Counted from the stretch's first letter, positions 53,510 to 63,507 are shown. The stretch is 64,000 bases of DNA from Ancylothrix sp. D3o (GCF_025370775.1 NZ_JAMXEX010000015.1:62001-126000); one strand, 5' to 3'. Numbers and translations: made by a program. The notes: generated from the sequence alone by a model not told the origin.

Positions 53510-54095
53510 GTAGAAATAGCTTTTTTGATATCTACAGGTGCGCTGGCTATTTCTGCCTTTTGCAAATTTAGCAAAAAATGGTCGCTGCTGGCGCCCTTGG
53601 TTTCCACCACCGGCTACATGAATAAAGCGGGCCTCTGCCGGCTGGATACAACCCTGTTTTTTCGACGACAGAAAAAGAACATCGAAGCGATAAAGTTTAG
53701 TTACTGACGCCGTGACAACGCCTAAAACTCTCCATTTTCACGAATATTGTAAAAATTCCTATCTGTTTTTGTCATTTCCCGGCCTTCATCAGCATTTAAG
53801 TTAATGGTTTGCTTGAGGTTTTAAATCACTCTATTTAACGCTTTTCCTAAAACTCTCAATTCCTCTAACGATAAACCTAGACAAGGCCGCGCATCCACCG
53901 GCTCATAAACTTACCCTATCAGCGGCTATTTTTTAACTTCTCTTGATAAGGCTTTTCCAAAGTTGCCGGTAGCGTGTTATCAGCAAAGCAAACAGAAAGA
54001 CACCCAAGCAAGATACCGGCCCCTAGAGATTCTAATAAAAAAATAGCCGGCAAAAACCGGCTCTCAATGCCTACTAAATTTTAACTACCCCTAAC
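53510..54095. other. intergenic region with a decayed open frame
   Basis: 586 bases without an intact gene. See the separate entry for a fragment at 53722-53915. AGCCGG-CAAAAA-CCGGCT near 54046 is a small hairpin. Confidence 0.4.
53722..53915 (-). pseudogene. broken frame, unrecognised
   Basis: On the minus strand a single frame reads VYEPVDARPCLGLSLEELRV, then LGKALNRVI, a stop, then NLKQTINLNADEGREMTKTD and RNFYNIRENGEF, stop. The composition looks protein-like and one in-frame stop interrupts it, so it may be a decayed gene. No family recognised. Confidence 0.3.
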
Positions 54096-54746
54096 CTACA
54101 CCAAAACCCCCAAACTTGCCCGATGTTCTCTGCTAATTTCTAACACCCAATTCACCACCTCAGCATACTCATCAAACTGTTCTTTCTGCGACTTAAACAA
54201 CTGCAAAGCAACATTCAAAGACCCTTCATCCAAACAAGACTTAATTACACAAACCCAACCCCGCGCCCATTCCCAAGCCCGATCTAGCCCCGCCAAATCG
54301 CCTTTTAACTCACTCACTCGCAAACGTTGCCGGTCTAAAACCTCCCGCAAACGTTGCCGGTGTGCCAGTGGATAAGGATAACTCATTAAATCTTCCTCCA
54401 CCAACCAAATTAACTCCTCCAAAACCTGCCAACTCTGGCAACTTTCCAACAACTCAATAACCGCCATCATCCAACTTTGCAAAACTCGATAGCTGCCAAA
54501 TCTTCCGCCTTCCCCCGCAACTACAACCAAAAACAAATTCGGCCATTTCCAAGCATCCTCAGCCCGCTTATCTTCTGGTTTCGGTTCCGGCAAATAAACC
54601 TCTTCTATCGGCTTTTCAATACCCCGCGCAATATCCGCCAACGGAATAGAAATTTGGCGGGGATCAATCACCTCTACTAACCTTTTTCCCCGCAATTCTT
54701 CCTTTAAAATTTCCGGCTTTTTAGCCAACAATTCTCGCAAAATCAT
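54096..54746 (-). CDS. hypothetical protein
   Basis: 216 residues, soluble. The start is ILRELLAKKPEILKEELRGK, then an acidic linker (EEVYLPEPKPEDKRAED), and a helical C-terminal half with QSWQVLEELIWLVEEDL and a Trp-rich AWEWARGWVCVIKSC. I do not recognise it. It lies between the PIN pair and a TPR gene, on the same strand as both. Confidence 0.6.
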   Translation of the reverse strand: MILRELLAKKPEILKEELRGKRLVEVIDPRQISIPLADIARGIEKPIEEVYLPEPKPEDKRAEDAWKWPNLFLVVVAGEGGRFGSYRVLQSWMMAVIELLESCQSWQVLEELIWLVEEDLMSYPYPLAHRQRLREVLDRQRLRVSELKGDLAGLDRAWEWARGWVCVIKSCLDEGSLNVALQLFKSQKEQFDEYAEVVNWVLEISREHRASLGVLV

Positions 54747-55031
54747 AGAAATTTCCTGCTACTTTTTAAATCAACAAACTACCTCAAACCTTGACAGAAA
54801 ACCATAAAAAATCCCCAGCCTAACCGAACGCTAAGAGACAACAAAAGCTAACCTCTTTCGCCCGCAGACTTGCGTTTATTTCCTGGTTTTATAGAGTATT
54901 TAAAATTGCAATGTCTTCACATTATAGCACAAATTGGAAAATTATTGATTTTTTAGTCAAGTAATTTAATAAATAGTTACAAGCTCATCGCTTAGGGTTG
55001 AAAGCGGGTCGGTTTCAACCCCACAGCAGCA

Positions 55032-56051
55032 TCAACGCCCAAACAAGGCCAAAAAACGCTCATCCTCACGGATGCCATCAAAAGCAGGCTCAGCCATCGC
55101 TTGCTGGTCGTATTCACCCGGAACCAAAAACAACGCCTCTCCCAAACACTTCACAGCCGCCTCAATTTCCTCTCGCATCGCCGCATAGCAAGCCTTGCCA
55201 TACCAAGCCTCAGCCGCGTAAATATTCAACTCCAGCGCCCGATCATAACTCTTTTTCGCCTCCTCCAACCGGCCAGCAAAAAGCAAAGCCCAACCGCGAT
55301 AAATCCACGCATCCTCATATTCCGGTTGAATGCTTATCGCATGATCATAAAAACTCAACGCCTGATCATAACGTCCGCACTGCAAACAAACATCACCTTT
55401 GCGATAAATAGCCCAGTAATCACCGTTTCGCAACTGCAAAGCCCGATCATAACTCTCCAGCGCCTCCGCATACCGGCCTAAGCCAAAAAGCGCCACACCA
55501 CGCCGGTACCAACTCCAATAATCTTTTGGTCGCAACTTTAGCGCCCGATCATAACCGGCAACTGCATTCTTAGAATCATTGCAATGATACTGCAAAATTA
55601 CCGAGCGATGATAAACAGCCCAATAATCATTAGGGCGAATTTCCAAAGCCTCGTCAAAACTTGCCACCGCCTCCTGATAGCGACGCAGAATGTAGAGAGC
55701 GTGCGCCCGTTCATACCAAAGCCAATAATCTTGACGCTTCAAACGTAGAGCCTGGTCGTAACTTGCCACCGCCTGATCATACCGGCCCAATTCACAAAGC
55801 GCATTTCCCCGCAAGTACCAAGCGCGAAAATCATCCAGCCGGTAGCCCAAAGCCTGATCAAAACTATCTACCGCATCCTGATAACAACCGGCTTGCCAAA
55901 GCGCCTTTCCTCGCTGATACCAAGGCCAATAACCATCAGGTCGGCATTCCAACAGCCTGTTATAGCTGGCCATAACATCGTTATCATAACCGGCTAAACG
56001 CACAGCACGAACAGATTTATAAGTATTCATAAATATAAACAGAGCAGACAA
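55032..56051 (-). CDS. TPR protein, paralog 2
   Basis: 339 residues, with about eight TPR units such as YWLWYERAHALYILRRYQEA. The C-terminal module has AAEAWYGKACYAAMREEIEA, then LGEALFLVPGEYDQQAMAEP and FDGIREDERFLALF, matching the other three paralogs. The first 25 residues (MSALFIFMNTYKSVRAVRL) may include an upstream false start, with a second Met at residue 8. No signal peptide or catalytic motif. Confidence 0.85.
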   Translation of the reverse strand: MSALFIFMNTYKSVRAVRLAGYDNDVMASYNRLLECRPDGYWPWYQRGKALWQAGCYQDAVDSFDQALGYRLDDFRAWYLRGNALCELGRYDQAVASYDQALRLKRQDYWLWYERAHALYILRRYQEAVASFDEALEIRPNDYWAVYHRSVILQYHCNDSKNAVAGYDRALKLRPKDYWSWYRRGVALFGLGRYAEALESYDRALQLRNGDYWAIYRKGDVCLQCGRYDQALSFYDHAISIQPEYEDAWIYRGWALLFAGRLEEAKKSYDRALELNIYAAEAWYGKACYAAMREEIEAAVKCLGEALFLVPGEYDQQAMAEPAFDGIREDERFLALFGR

Positions 56052-56281
56052 AGGCTTCCAGTTTCTATTGTAAACTCAAGGGCAACGGCATTACAAAACT
56101 AGCCATCCAAACAGCTATAGCCTTTTTCTTATAACTGGGGGCCAGAAAAACTGGTTTTTGTTTAAAAACAGACTTTAGAACATAAGCACTGTAATTCCTA
56201 CCACTAAAAACTGCTTTATTTTTGTGCGGTTTTATAGGCTGATCAAAAACGCACTCCTAATGCCAACAATTCTTAACAAAT

Positions 56282-57184
56282 TTATTCCTCTTCTCGTAGC
56301 AACGTCCCAAAGCGTTGATCTCCACGAATGCCATCAAAATAGCGAGATTTTTCTACCAATTGCCCGTACTCAGCCTTTGCCTTTTCCAAGCAAAACCGCA
56401 AATTCTCTAAAACTCGCTCAACATTCCCCAACATTGCATAACAGCAAGCCTTATCATAGCGAGTTTCCACATCATCAGGTTTAGTCTCAAGCGCCCTTTC
56501 ATAACAAGAAATAGCCGACTCATAACGCCCCAAACGCTGGCAAGCTAAACCGCGCCGATGCCAAGCCCAAAAATCATCCTCCTTAACATCCAAAGCTTGA
56601 TCATAACTCTCGATAGCCGCCTCATAAAAGCCACCGTGACGCAAAGCCTCACCCTTGCGATAATTTCCCCAATAATCGTGAGGCTTAATTTCCAGCGCCT
56701 TATCAAAACTCGCCACCGCCTCATCAACCTTATCAAGATCATCAAAAACAACGCCCCGCTGATACCACGCCCAATAATCATTAGGACGAAACTTTAAAGC
56801 TTTTTCATAACTACTTAAAGCCTCCTCATAGCGCTTTAAATCTGCCAAAGACTTGCCGCGCTGATACCACGCCCAATAATCCTCGCCTCGAACTTCCAGC
56901 GCCTTTTCATAACTTTTAACTGCCTGATCATAGCGCTTTAAATCATCAAGAACATTGCCCCGCTGATACCATGCCCAATAATCATCAGGCCGACATTCAA
57001 TAGCTTTTTCGTAACTACTTAATGCCTCCTCATACCGGCCCGAATTATGTAAAACTGTTCCCCTCTTATACCATTCCAGATAATCTCGCTTTAAGGTTTC
57101 TGATTCTTTTTCCGTATCATTTGCTACTAAATTGCTCGTTTCTGTAGCACCCTGTTCTGCATTTGGCAATAGATTTTCGGCCAT
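56282..57184 (-). CDS. TPR protein, paralog 3
   Basis: About 300 residues from the Met at 57184 (MAENLLPNAEQGATETSN); the frame opens at 57211. About seven TPR units with an unusually regular YWAWYQRG start to each repeat (DDYWAWYQRGNVLDDLKRYD, DYWGNYRKGEALRHGGFYEA). It ends with the family module: ETRYDKACCYAMLGNVERVL, LEKAKAEYGQLVEKSRYF, DGIRGDQRFGTLL. Next TPR gene starts about 200 bases upstream on the same strand. Confidence 0.85.
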   Translation of the reverse strand: MAENLLPNAEQGATETSNLVANDTEKESETLKRDYLEWYKRGTVLHNSGRYEEALSSYEKAIECRPDDYWAWYQRGNVLDDLKRYDQAVKSYEKALEVRGEDYWAWYQRGKSLADLKRYEEALSSYEKALKFRPNDYWAWYQRGVVFDDLDKVDEAVASFDKALEIKPHDYWGNYRKGEALRHGGFYEAAIESYDQALDVKEDDFWAWHRRGLACQRLGRYESAISCYERALETKPDDVETRYDKACCYAMLGNVERVLENLRFCLEKAKAEYGQLVEKSRYFDGIRGDQRFGTLLREEE

Positions 57185-57335
57185 AAAAATTTCAGCACTT
57201 ATCATAAACATTTTCTTTCGGTTCCAATATAAACCAAATGCCGGTGAGTTTGCCTTGCGGCTTTTAGCTTAAGTAGTCAATTGATGACAAAAAACCACCC
57301 CCAGCCTTTATTTCTCTTGAATATTTCCAAAAAAA

Positions 57336-57363
57336 AACCCGTTTCTTTGAGAAACAGGGTTTC
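57336..57363. repeat. AAACCCGTTTC palindromic repeat
   Basis: AAACCCGTTTC and GAAACAGGGTTT around TTTGA, intergenic, fourth member of this repeat family in the window. Confidence 0.65.
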
Positions 57364-57414
57364 GGAACTTTCACAAATAATTAAAAAACTTAAAAATTTG
57401 CCCAAACTTTTGGC

Positions 57415-58467
57415 TTAATCCTGACGTAGCGCCCCCTCTTCAATCAAAGCTTGGAATCGCTCATCCTCGCGGATTTCATCAAAATCTGCATCAGTTTTAG
57501 CCAACTCTAAATATCGATCCGGATGCAAATTAATTGCCTTTTCTAAATTAGCAATTGCCTGCTCAACATCGCCATAACCCGCATAGCAACAAGCCTTGTT
57601 ATACCAAGCCTTATGCTGATCCGGTTGGAAATGTAACGCTTGATCATAACTTGCTATCGCCGAATATTGGCAACCCAAATTATTCAAAGCACTACCGCGA
57701 AAATACCAAGCATCCGGGTTATTAGAATTCAGCGCCAAAGCCTTATCCAAACTCACAACAGCCTCAGCAAACCGGCCTATATTTTGCAAAGCCATTCCCC
57801 GGTTATACCAAGCCCACTGATAATCCGCCTTGATACTTAAAGCCTTATCATAATGAATAATCGCCTGTTCATACTCGCCTAAATCGTAGAGAGCGTTTGC
57901 CTTATTATGCAAAGCTTCGTGAAAATCCGACTTAATTTCCAGCGCCCGATCATAACAAGTAATTACTTGTTCCAACCGGCCCAACTGACGCAAGGCGATT
58001 CCCCGATGATACCAAGCCCAATAATAATCGGGCTTAAACTCAATCGCCCGCTCATAACTAACAATAGCCTCCTCAAGCCGACCGACATTTTTCAGAGAAA
58101 TACCGCGATTATTCCAAGCCCAAAAATAATCCGACTTAAACTTAATAGCCTTTTCATAGCTATAAATTGCTTCCTCAAACCGGCCTAAGTCATCCAATGC
58201 GTTACCGCGATTATTCCAAGCCTCGTGAAAAGCAGGTTTATATTCCAACGCCTTATCGTAACTCGCAACCGCTGCCTCATACCGGCCTATATGATACAGC
58301 GCATTTCCCCGACTGTACCAAATCTCACTGTGATCTGGTTGCAACTCCAAAGCTCTATCATAACTGGCAATTGCTGTTACATATTGTTGAGTTCGGTTGA
58401 GGTGTAAACCCTTTTGAAAAAAGAATTCAACCTCCAGATCGCTAGTATGGTTCATATCAGTTGACAT
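57415..58467 (-). CDS. TPR protein, paralog 4
   Basis: 350 residues. About nine TPR units (EIWYSRGNALYHIGRYEAAV, FWAWNNRGISLKNVGRLEEA) followed by the shared end KAWYNKACCYAGYGDVEQAI, LHPDRYLELAKTDADFDEI, REDERFQALI. The gene is followed by the AAACCC palindrome and then paralog 3. Confidence 0.87.
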   Translation of the reverse strand: MSTDMNHTSDLEVEFFFQKGLHLNRTQQYVTAIASYDRALELQPDHSEIWYSRGNALYHIGRYEAAVASYDKALEYKPAFHEAWNNRGNALDDLGRFEEAIYSYEKAIKFKSDYFWAWNNRGISLKNVGRLEEAIVSYERAIEFKPDYYWAWYHRGIALRQLGRLEQVITCYDRALEIKSDFHEALHNKANALYDLGEYEQAIIHYDKALSIKADYQWAWYNRGMALQNIGRFAEAVVSLDKALALNSNNPDAWYFRGSALNNLGCQYSAIASYDQALHFQPDQHKAWYNKACCYAGYGDVEQAIANLEKAINLHPDRYLELAKTDADFDEIREDERFQALIEEGALRQD

Positions 58468-58724
58468 CTACCTTTAGGATGATTTTATTTACCATACCCA
58501 AAAACATAACATTCTTCAACTATTCCGTAAATATTTAGTTGCAAAAATCTGACATCTTTCTCTGGAGTGATATTTTTTAAAATTCCCAGATCCCCAGCCA
58601 GGCTAACTTCCGTTAAATCACTCATCCCATAAAACCACCGCAAAAAAACCTCAAACTCAGTTAGGCAGTAAGTTTTCCCAGAAAAACACGGTAAAATTCA
58701 CTGCAACAAAAACTCAAAACCAAA

Positions 58725-60137
58725 ATGACAAACCAACCAAGCCAAACCTACCGTATAGAAAAAGACTCAATGGGCGAACGGCAAATCCCAGCCGAAGCGT
58801 ATTATGGAATACAAACCCTGAGAGCAACCGAAAACTTTCCCATCAGTGGCATCAAACCCCTAGCAACCTATGTAGACGCCTGCCTGCTAATCAAAAAAGC
58901 CACAGCCATAGCCAACGGCGAACTAGGCTGCATTTCCCAAGAAATAAGCCAAGTTATAGTCAAAGCAGCCGACGAAATATTACAAGGAAAACTGCGAGAT
59001 CAATTTGTCGTAGATATCTATCAAGCCGGCGCCGGTACATCCCACCACATGAACATCAACGAAGTGCTATCAAACCGAGCACTCGAACTCTTAGGAGACG
59101 AAAAAGGTAACTACAAACGCATCAACCCCAACGATCACGTCAACTACGGACAATCAACCAACGACGTCATCCCCACAGCCATACGCATCGGCGGCTTACT
59201 CGCCTTAGAACATTCCCTCTATCCAGCCATAAACGAAGCCATCACAGCCTTAGAAAAAAAAGGCGAAGAATTCCAAAACATTGTTAAATCAGGCAGAACC
59301 CACCTGCAAGACGCCGTACCCGTCCGCTTAGGAGAAAACTTTCGAGCCTGGGCACAAATATTAACAGATCACAAAACCCGAATTGAAACAGCATCCCAAG
59401 ATTTAATGATATTAGGCTTAGGAGGAAGCGCCGCCGGCACCGGTTTAAATACCCATCCCCAATATCGCCATCGCGTCGCCGAATTACTCTCAGAATATCT
59501 CAACAAACCCCTCAAACCGGCACCGCACCTCATGGCAGCCATGCAGAGTATGGCACCCTTTGTTAACGTCTCCGGTTCCCTGCGGAACCTAGCCCAAGAC
59601 TGCGTAAAAATTTCCCATGATTTAAGATTAATGGATTCCGGCCCCAAAACCGGCCTCAAAGAAATTCAACTGCCACCCGTCCAGCCAGGCTCATCAATTA
59701 TGCCAGGAAAATATAACCCCGTTATGGCAGAAATGACCTCAATGGTATGCTTTCAAGTCATGGGATACGATAACGCTATTGCCCTTGCAGCCCAGGCCGG
59801 TCAACTAGAATTAAACGTTATGATGCCTCTGATAGCTTATAACCTAATCCACAGCATCGAAATTTTGGGCAACACTCTCTCAGCTTTAACAAGACAATGT
59901 TTGCAAAACATTACTGCTGTTGAAGATCGTTGTCTTGCCTATGCTGAAGGAAGTTTAGCCCTTGTTACGGCTTTAAATACCCATATTGGCTATTTAAATG
60001 CTGCTGCTGTGGCTAAGGAATCTTTGGAAACCGGCAAGTCTCTCAGACAAATTGTAATAGAACGGGGTTTAATGAGTGCTGAACAACTGGCAAAGGTATT
60101 AGACTTAGAAAAAATGAGCGAAATGCCGGTTGATTAA
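58725..60137 (+). CDS. aspA: aspartate ammonia-lyase (aspartase)
   Basis: 470 residues of the aspartase/fumarase superfamily. It carries the start TYRIEKDSMGERQIPAEAYY, the AGTSHHMNINEVLSNRALEL motif, the HLQDAVPVRLGE region and the signature GSSIMPGKYNPVMAEMTSMV. The usual family form is GSSIMPxKxNP. Aspartase converts aspartate to fumarate and ammonia; the YYGIQTLRA wording favours aspartase over fumarase. Complete, cytosolic, single gene. Confidence 0.92.
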   Translation: MTNQPSQTYRIEKDSMGERQIPAEAYYGIQTLRATENFPISGIKPLATYVDACLLIKKATAIANGELGCISQEISQVIVKAADEILQGKLRDQFVVDIYQAGAGTSHHMNINEVLSNRALELLGDEKGNYKRINPNDHVNYGQSTNDVIPTAIRIGGLLALEHSLYPAINEAITALEKKGEEFQNIVKSGRTHLQDAVPVRLGENFRAWAQILTDHKTRIETASQDLMILGLGGSAAGTGLNTHPQYRHRVAELLSEYLNKPLKPAPHLMAAMQSMAPFVNVSGSLRNLAQDCVKISHDLRLMDSGPKTGLKEIQLPPVQPGSSIMPGKYNPVMAEMTSMVCFQVMGYDNAIALAAQAGQLELNVMMPLIAYNLIHSIEILGNTLSALTRQCLQNITAVEDRCLAYAEGSLALVTALNTHIGYLNAAAVAKESLETGKSLRQIVIERGLMSAEQLAKVLDLEKMSEMPVD

Positions 60138-60259
60138 CAAATAATCTTTTGTTTGTGCTGCCGGCTGCCGGTGTTTTAAAACAATCTCTTGCTTTGTTCA
60201 CTCTAGGATTCCAAGTTTGATTTAGCCAGTTTTCTGGTTTTATTCAAGGTTATTTTTTT

Positions 60260-60294
60260 AACCGCAGATGAACGCAGATGAACGCGGATAGGTT
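60260..60294. repeat. dispersed CGCAGATGAA repeat, second copy
   Basis: 35 bases matching 12635-12669 except for one base. Confidence 0.75.
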
Positions 60295-60376
60295 AATTTT
60301 TAAATGGCGATTTGGGATTATCTGGCAGGGGTGGGCAAAGCATCTGTTAATTAATTACAAAAAGAGGAGAAAAACG

Positions 60377-60697
60377 ATGACTCGCGGTTCTTTTGCCACA
60401 ATGAAAATTCAAAGTGATGTTACAGAGGTAACGTTCTATTTTGAAAGCGGACACTCGGAAGGATATAAACTGCCTTTTTCGCCCCTAGAACTTCAACAAA
60501 AACTGCCACAAATGTTAACTCAGCCTTGGTTGACTTTTAATTTGATTGATCAAACGGTTGTTATTTGCACCGGCAAACTTATAAAAATAGAAATTAAACC
60601 GGGTTTGGCAGAACTGCAAGGCGACAATATATACTCAGCGGAGAGAGTGACAAGTTTGCAACGGGGCGCCACCGGCAGAATGGGAACTCCCAGCTAA
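60377..60697 (+). CDS. conserved hypothetical protein
   Basis: 106 residues from the ATG at 60377, which has AGAGGAG at the right distance; the frame opens at 60278 but that part overlaps the dispersed repeat. Beta-rich start MKIQSDVTEVTFYFESGHSE, then LPFSPLELQQKLPQMLTQPW. A small cytosolic cyanobacterial protein, unknown function. DUF362 gene follows about 50 bases later. Confidence 0.7.
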   Translation: MTRGSFATMKIQSDVTEVTFYFESGHSEGYKLPFSPLELQQKLPQMLTQPWLTFNLIDQTVVICTGKLIKIEIKPGLAELQGDNIYSAERVTSLQRGATGRMGTPS

Positions 60698-60746
60698 AAA
60701 AAGCAAGTTGTGCTAAACAAGAATTAAAGTTACCAAACCGGAAATT

Positions 60747-61706
60747 ATGGCTACTGTTAGTTTAATTCGCGCTGAAAGTTACGACCGGCAACAATTGCAA
60801 AAATCCCTAGAAACTCTCCTCAAACCTCTGGGCGGGATATCAGCTATCGTCAAACCTGGAGATCGAGTTTTACTCAAACCAAACCTCCTCACCGGCGCCC
60901 GTCCTACCAAAGAATGTGTCACCCGACCAGAACTTGTTTACTGTGTAGCCAAAATGGTCATAGAAGCCGGCGGGAAACCGTTTATGGGAGATGGGCCGGC
61001 CTTTGGTAGTGCAAGGGGTGTAGCCGAAGCCAACGGATATAAACCTATCTTAGAAGAATTAAACTTGCCGGTGGTAGAATTTCACGGCAAACGCTACCAA
61101 ACCGTCAGCCAAGAATTTAACCATTTGCTGCTATCAAAAGAAGCAATGGAAGCTGATGTAGTAATAAACCTACCCAAAGTAAAATCCCACGTTCAATTAA
61201 CAATGACTTTGGGAGTAAAAAACTTGTTTGGATGTGTCCCCGGAAAAATGAAAGCCTGGTGGCATACAGAAGCCGGAAAAGATGCCAGCCGGTTTGGTCA
61301 AATGTTAGTAGAAACCGCCCGCGCTGTCAATCCAAATTTAACCATAGTAGATGGAATCATCGGGCACGAGGGGAATGGCCCCAGCGGTGGCGAACCCCGC
61401 TTTTTGGGAGTTCTAGCAGCTTCTCAAGACGTTTTTGCCCTCGACTTGGCAATGTTAGAAATTCTCAACGTTGATCCAGCACTCGTACCAACCGCAGCCG
61501 CATCAATTAAACTAGGACTATGCCCAAATTTTGCTGACATTAATTTCCCCTTAGAAAAGCCGGCAGACTTGCAAATTAATGATTGGAAACTCCCAGAAGC
61601 GCTTGTACCTATAGATTTTGGTTTACCTCGCGTCATTCGTTCCACTTTTAAGCATCTCTACATCCGCTTTATCAAAGAACCCATGAAAGTTTACTCTACC
61701 CGATAG
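60747..61706 (+). CDS. DUF362-domain protein
   Basis: 319 residues. The family start MATVSLIRAESYDRQQLQKS, then VLLKPNLLTGARPTKECVTR, KSHVQLTMTLGVKNLFGCVP and IVDGIIGHEGNGPSGGEPR are the DUF362 core. No 4Fe-4S Cys cluster motif (C-x2-C-x2-C-x3-C) is seen, so this is the ferredoxin-free type. The radical SAM gene follows by 130 bases on the same strand; they may act together, but this is inference. Confidence 0.87.
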   Translation: MATVSLIRAESYDRQQLQKSLETLLKPLGGISAIVKPGDRVLLKPNLLTGARPTKECVTRPELVYCVAKMVIEAGGKPFMGDGPAFGSARGVAEANGYKPILEELNLPVVEFHGKRYQTVSQEFNHLLLSKEAMEADVVINLPKVKSHVQLTMTLGVKNLFGCVPGKMKAWWHTEAGKDASRFGQMLVETARAVNPNLTIVDGIIGHEGNGPSGGEPRFLGVLAASQDVFALDLAMLEILNVDPALVPTAAASIKLGLCPNFADINFPLEKPADLQINDWKLPEALVPIDFGLPRVIRSTFKHLYIRFIKEPMKVYSTR

Positions 61707-61835
61707 GTTTTTTACACAGAGAGGGATACAGAATTTATACTTTTTCTGCCTCCCTCTTCTACTGGTTTTTTTAAAAAGCCTCCAAAAAAACCATAAAGTG
61801 ATATAATCTCCAGCAATACAAAGAGGAAAAAGTTA

Positions 61836-63404
61836 ATGCGAGTTTTAATGGTCTATCCCCTGTTTCCAAAAACTTTTTGGTCTTACGAAAAAATCTTAGA
61901 ATTAGTGAATCGCAAAGTGCTTTTACCCCCACTAGGGTTAGTAACGGTTGCTGCAATTTTACCCCAAGAATGGGAATTTAAGTTAGTAGATCGCAATATT
62001 CGCGCCGTTACAGAAGAAGAGTGGGACTGGGCAGAATTAGTTATTTTTTCCGCAATGATTGTACAGAAAAATGATTTGCTTTTACAAATTCGTGAAGCAA
62101 AATTACGCGGAAAACGGGTGGCGGTGGGTGGCCCTTATCCGACTTCTGTACCTTCGGAAGCTTTGGAAGCTGGGGCTGATTATTTAATTTTAGATGAGGG
62201 AGAAATTACGCTGCCGATGTTTGTTTCAGCGGTTAAAGCTGGGGAAACTCAAGGTGTTTTTCGGGCCGGTGGTGAAAAACCGGATGTTACCAGCACTCCC
62301 ATTCCTCGGTTTGATTTGCTGGAGTTAGATGCCTATGATTCAATGTCTGTACAGTTTTCGCGGGGCTGTCCTTTTCAATGTGAATTCTGCGATATTATTG
62401 TCCTCTATGGTCGCAAACCTCGGACTAAAACTCCCCAGCAATTGTTAGCAGAATTAGATTATCTTTATGAGTTGGGCTGGCGCAGGGGTGTGTTTATGGT
62501 CGATGATAATTTTATCGGCAATAAACGGAATGTAAAGTTACTTTTGAAAGAGTTAAAAGTTTGGCAAGAAGAACATCAGTATCCATTCCGGTTTAATACC
62601 GAGGCTTCGATAGATTTGGCCGCTGATGAAGAAATGATGCGGTTGATGGTGGAGTGTAATTTTGATGCTGTGTTTTTGGGGATTGAAACGCCGGATGAAG
62701 ACAGTTTACAAATGACGAAAAAGTTTCAAAATACCCGGTCTTCTTTAACTGAGTCAGTGCAAGCAATTACGCGGGCCGGTTTGCGGCCAATGGCAGGGTT
62801 TATTATTGGGTTTGATGGGGAAAAATCGGGGGCCGGTGATCGCATTGTGCGTTTTGCAGAACTAGCCGCAATTCCGACTACAACCTTTGCAATGTTGCAA
62901 GCTTTACCGCATACTGCACTTTGGCACCGGCTAGAAAAAGAAGGACGAATGAGGGATAAGGATGGTAATATTAATCAAACCACTTTGATGAATTTTATTC
63001 CGACGCGGCCTTTAGAAGAAATTGCCCGTGAATATGTCGAGGCGTTTTGGCAGTTGTACGATGCAGAGCAATTTTTAGACCGCACTTATCGCTGCTTTTT
63101 GATTTTGGGTGCCCCTGTGTGTAAAGCACCATTTAAATGGCCGAGTTTGATAGATTTGCGAGCGTTTTTAATAGTGGTATGGCGTCAAGGTTTTAAACGC
63201 AACACTCGTTGGAAGTTTTGGCATCATTTGTTTAGCATTATTAAAAACAATCCGGGGGTATGGGAGCATTATTTAACAGTATGTGCTCACAACGAGCATT
63301 TTTTGGAATACCGGCAAATTGTGCGGGATGAAATTGAAGCACAACTGGTGGAATTTTTAGGACAGGAAGCTGAAAAGCCGGGGGTTGTTGTTGGGGCCGG
63401 TTAA
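61836..63404 (+). CDS. B12-binding-type radical SAM protein (DUF4070)
   Basis: 522 residues. A Rossmann-like cobalamin domain lies in residues 1-145 (LVMVYPLF-like start, VGGPYPTSVPSEALEAGADY, LILDEGE). The radical SAM motif is RGCPFQCEFCDI (C-x3-C-x2-C) near 180, followed by VFMVDDNFIGNKRNVKLLLK, GIETPDED and the C-terminal GFIIGFDGEKSGAGDRIVRF with a DUF4070-like tail (APFKWPSLIDLRAF). The cobalamin-binding His (D-x-H-x-x-G) is not obvious, so B12 binding is unclear. Members alter bacteriochlorophyll/hopanoid or other substrates; the reaction here is unknown. Confidence 0.9.
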   Translation: MRVLMVYPLFPKTFWSYEKILELVNRKVLLPPLGLVTVAAILPQEWEFKLVDRNIRAVTEEEWDWAELVIFSAMIVQKNDLLLQIREAKLRGKRVAVGGPYPTSVPSEALEAGADYLILDEGEITLPMFVSAVKAGETQGVFRAGGEKPDVTSTPIPRFDLLELDAYDSMSVQFSRGCPFQCEFCDIIVLYGRKPRTKTPQQLLAELDYLYELGWRRGVFMVDDNFIGNKRNVKLLLKELKVWQEEHQYPFRFNTEASIDLAADEEMMRLMVECNFDAVFLGIETPDEDSLQMTKKFQNTRSSLTESVQAITRAGLRPMAGFIIGFDGEKSGAGDRIVRFAELAAIPTTTFAMLQALPHTALWHRLEKEGRMRDKDGNINQTTLMNFIPTRPLEEIAREYVEAFWQLYDAEQFLDRTYRCFLILGAPVCKAPFKWPSLIDLRAFLIVVWRQGFKRNTRWKFWHHLFSIIKNNPGVWEHYLTVCAHNEHFLEYRQIVRDEIEAQLVEFLGQEAEKPGVVVGAG

Positions 63405-63507
63405 ATTTATCTGGCTCTGAAAAATCAAGAGTTGGGAAGGGGCCGGTTTAGCGATATCATTGGTTACAGTGTGGATCGCTGAAGTCAGCCCCTAAAAGGT
63501 TATAAAA

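Noticed and set aside
53099-53707. 202-codon frame on the plus strand
   Set aside because: Antisense to the PIN gene, which has a clear domain; composition rich in Cys and Phe suggests a shadow.
54998-55411. Plus-strand frames over the TPR genes
   Set aside because: His/Pro/Gln-rich antisense shadows of the repeated TPR codons.
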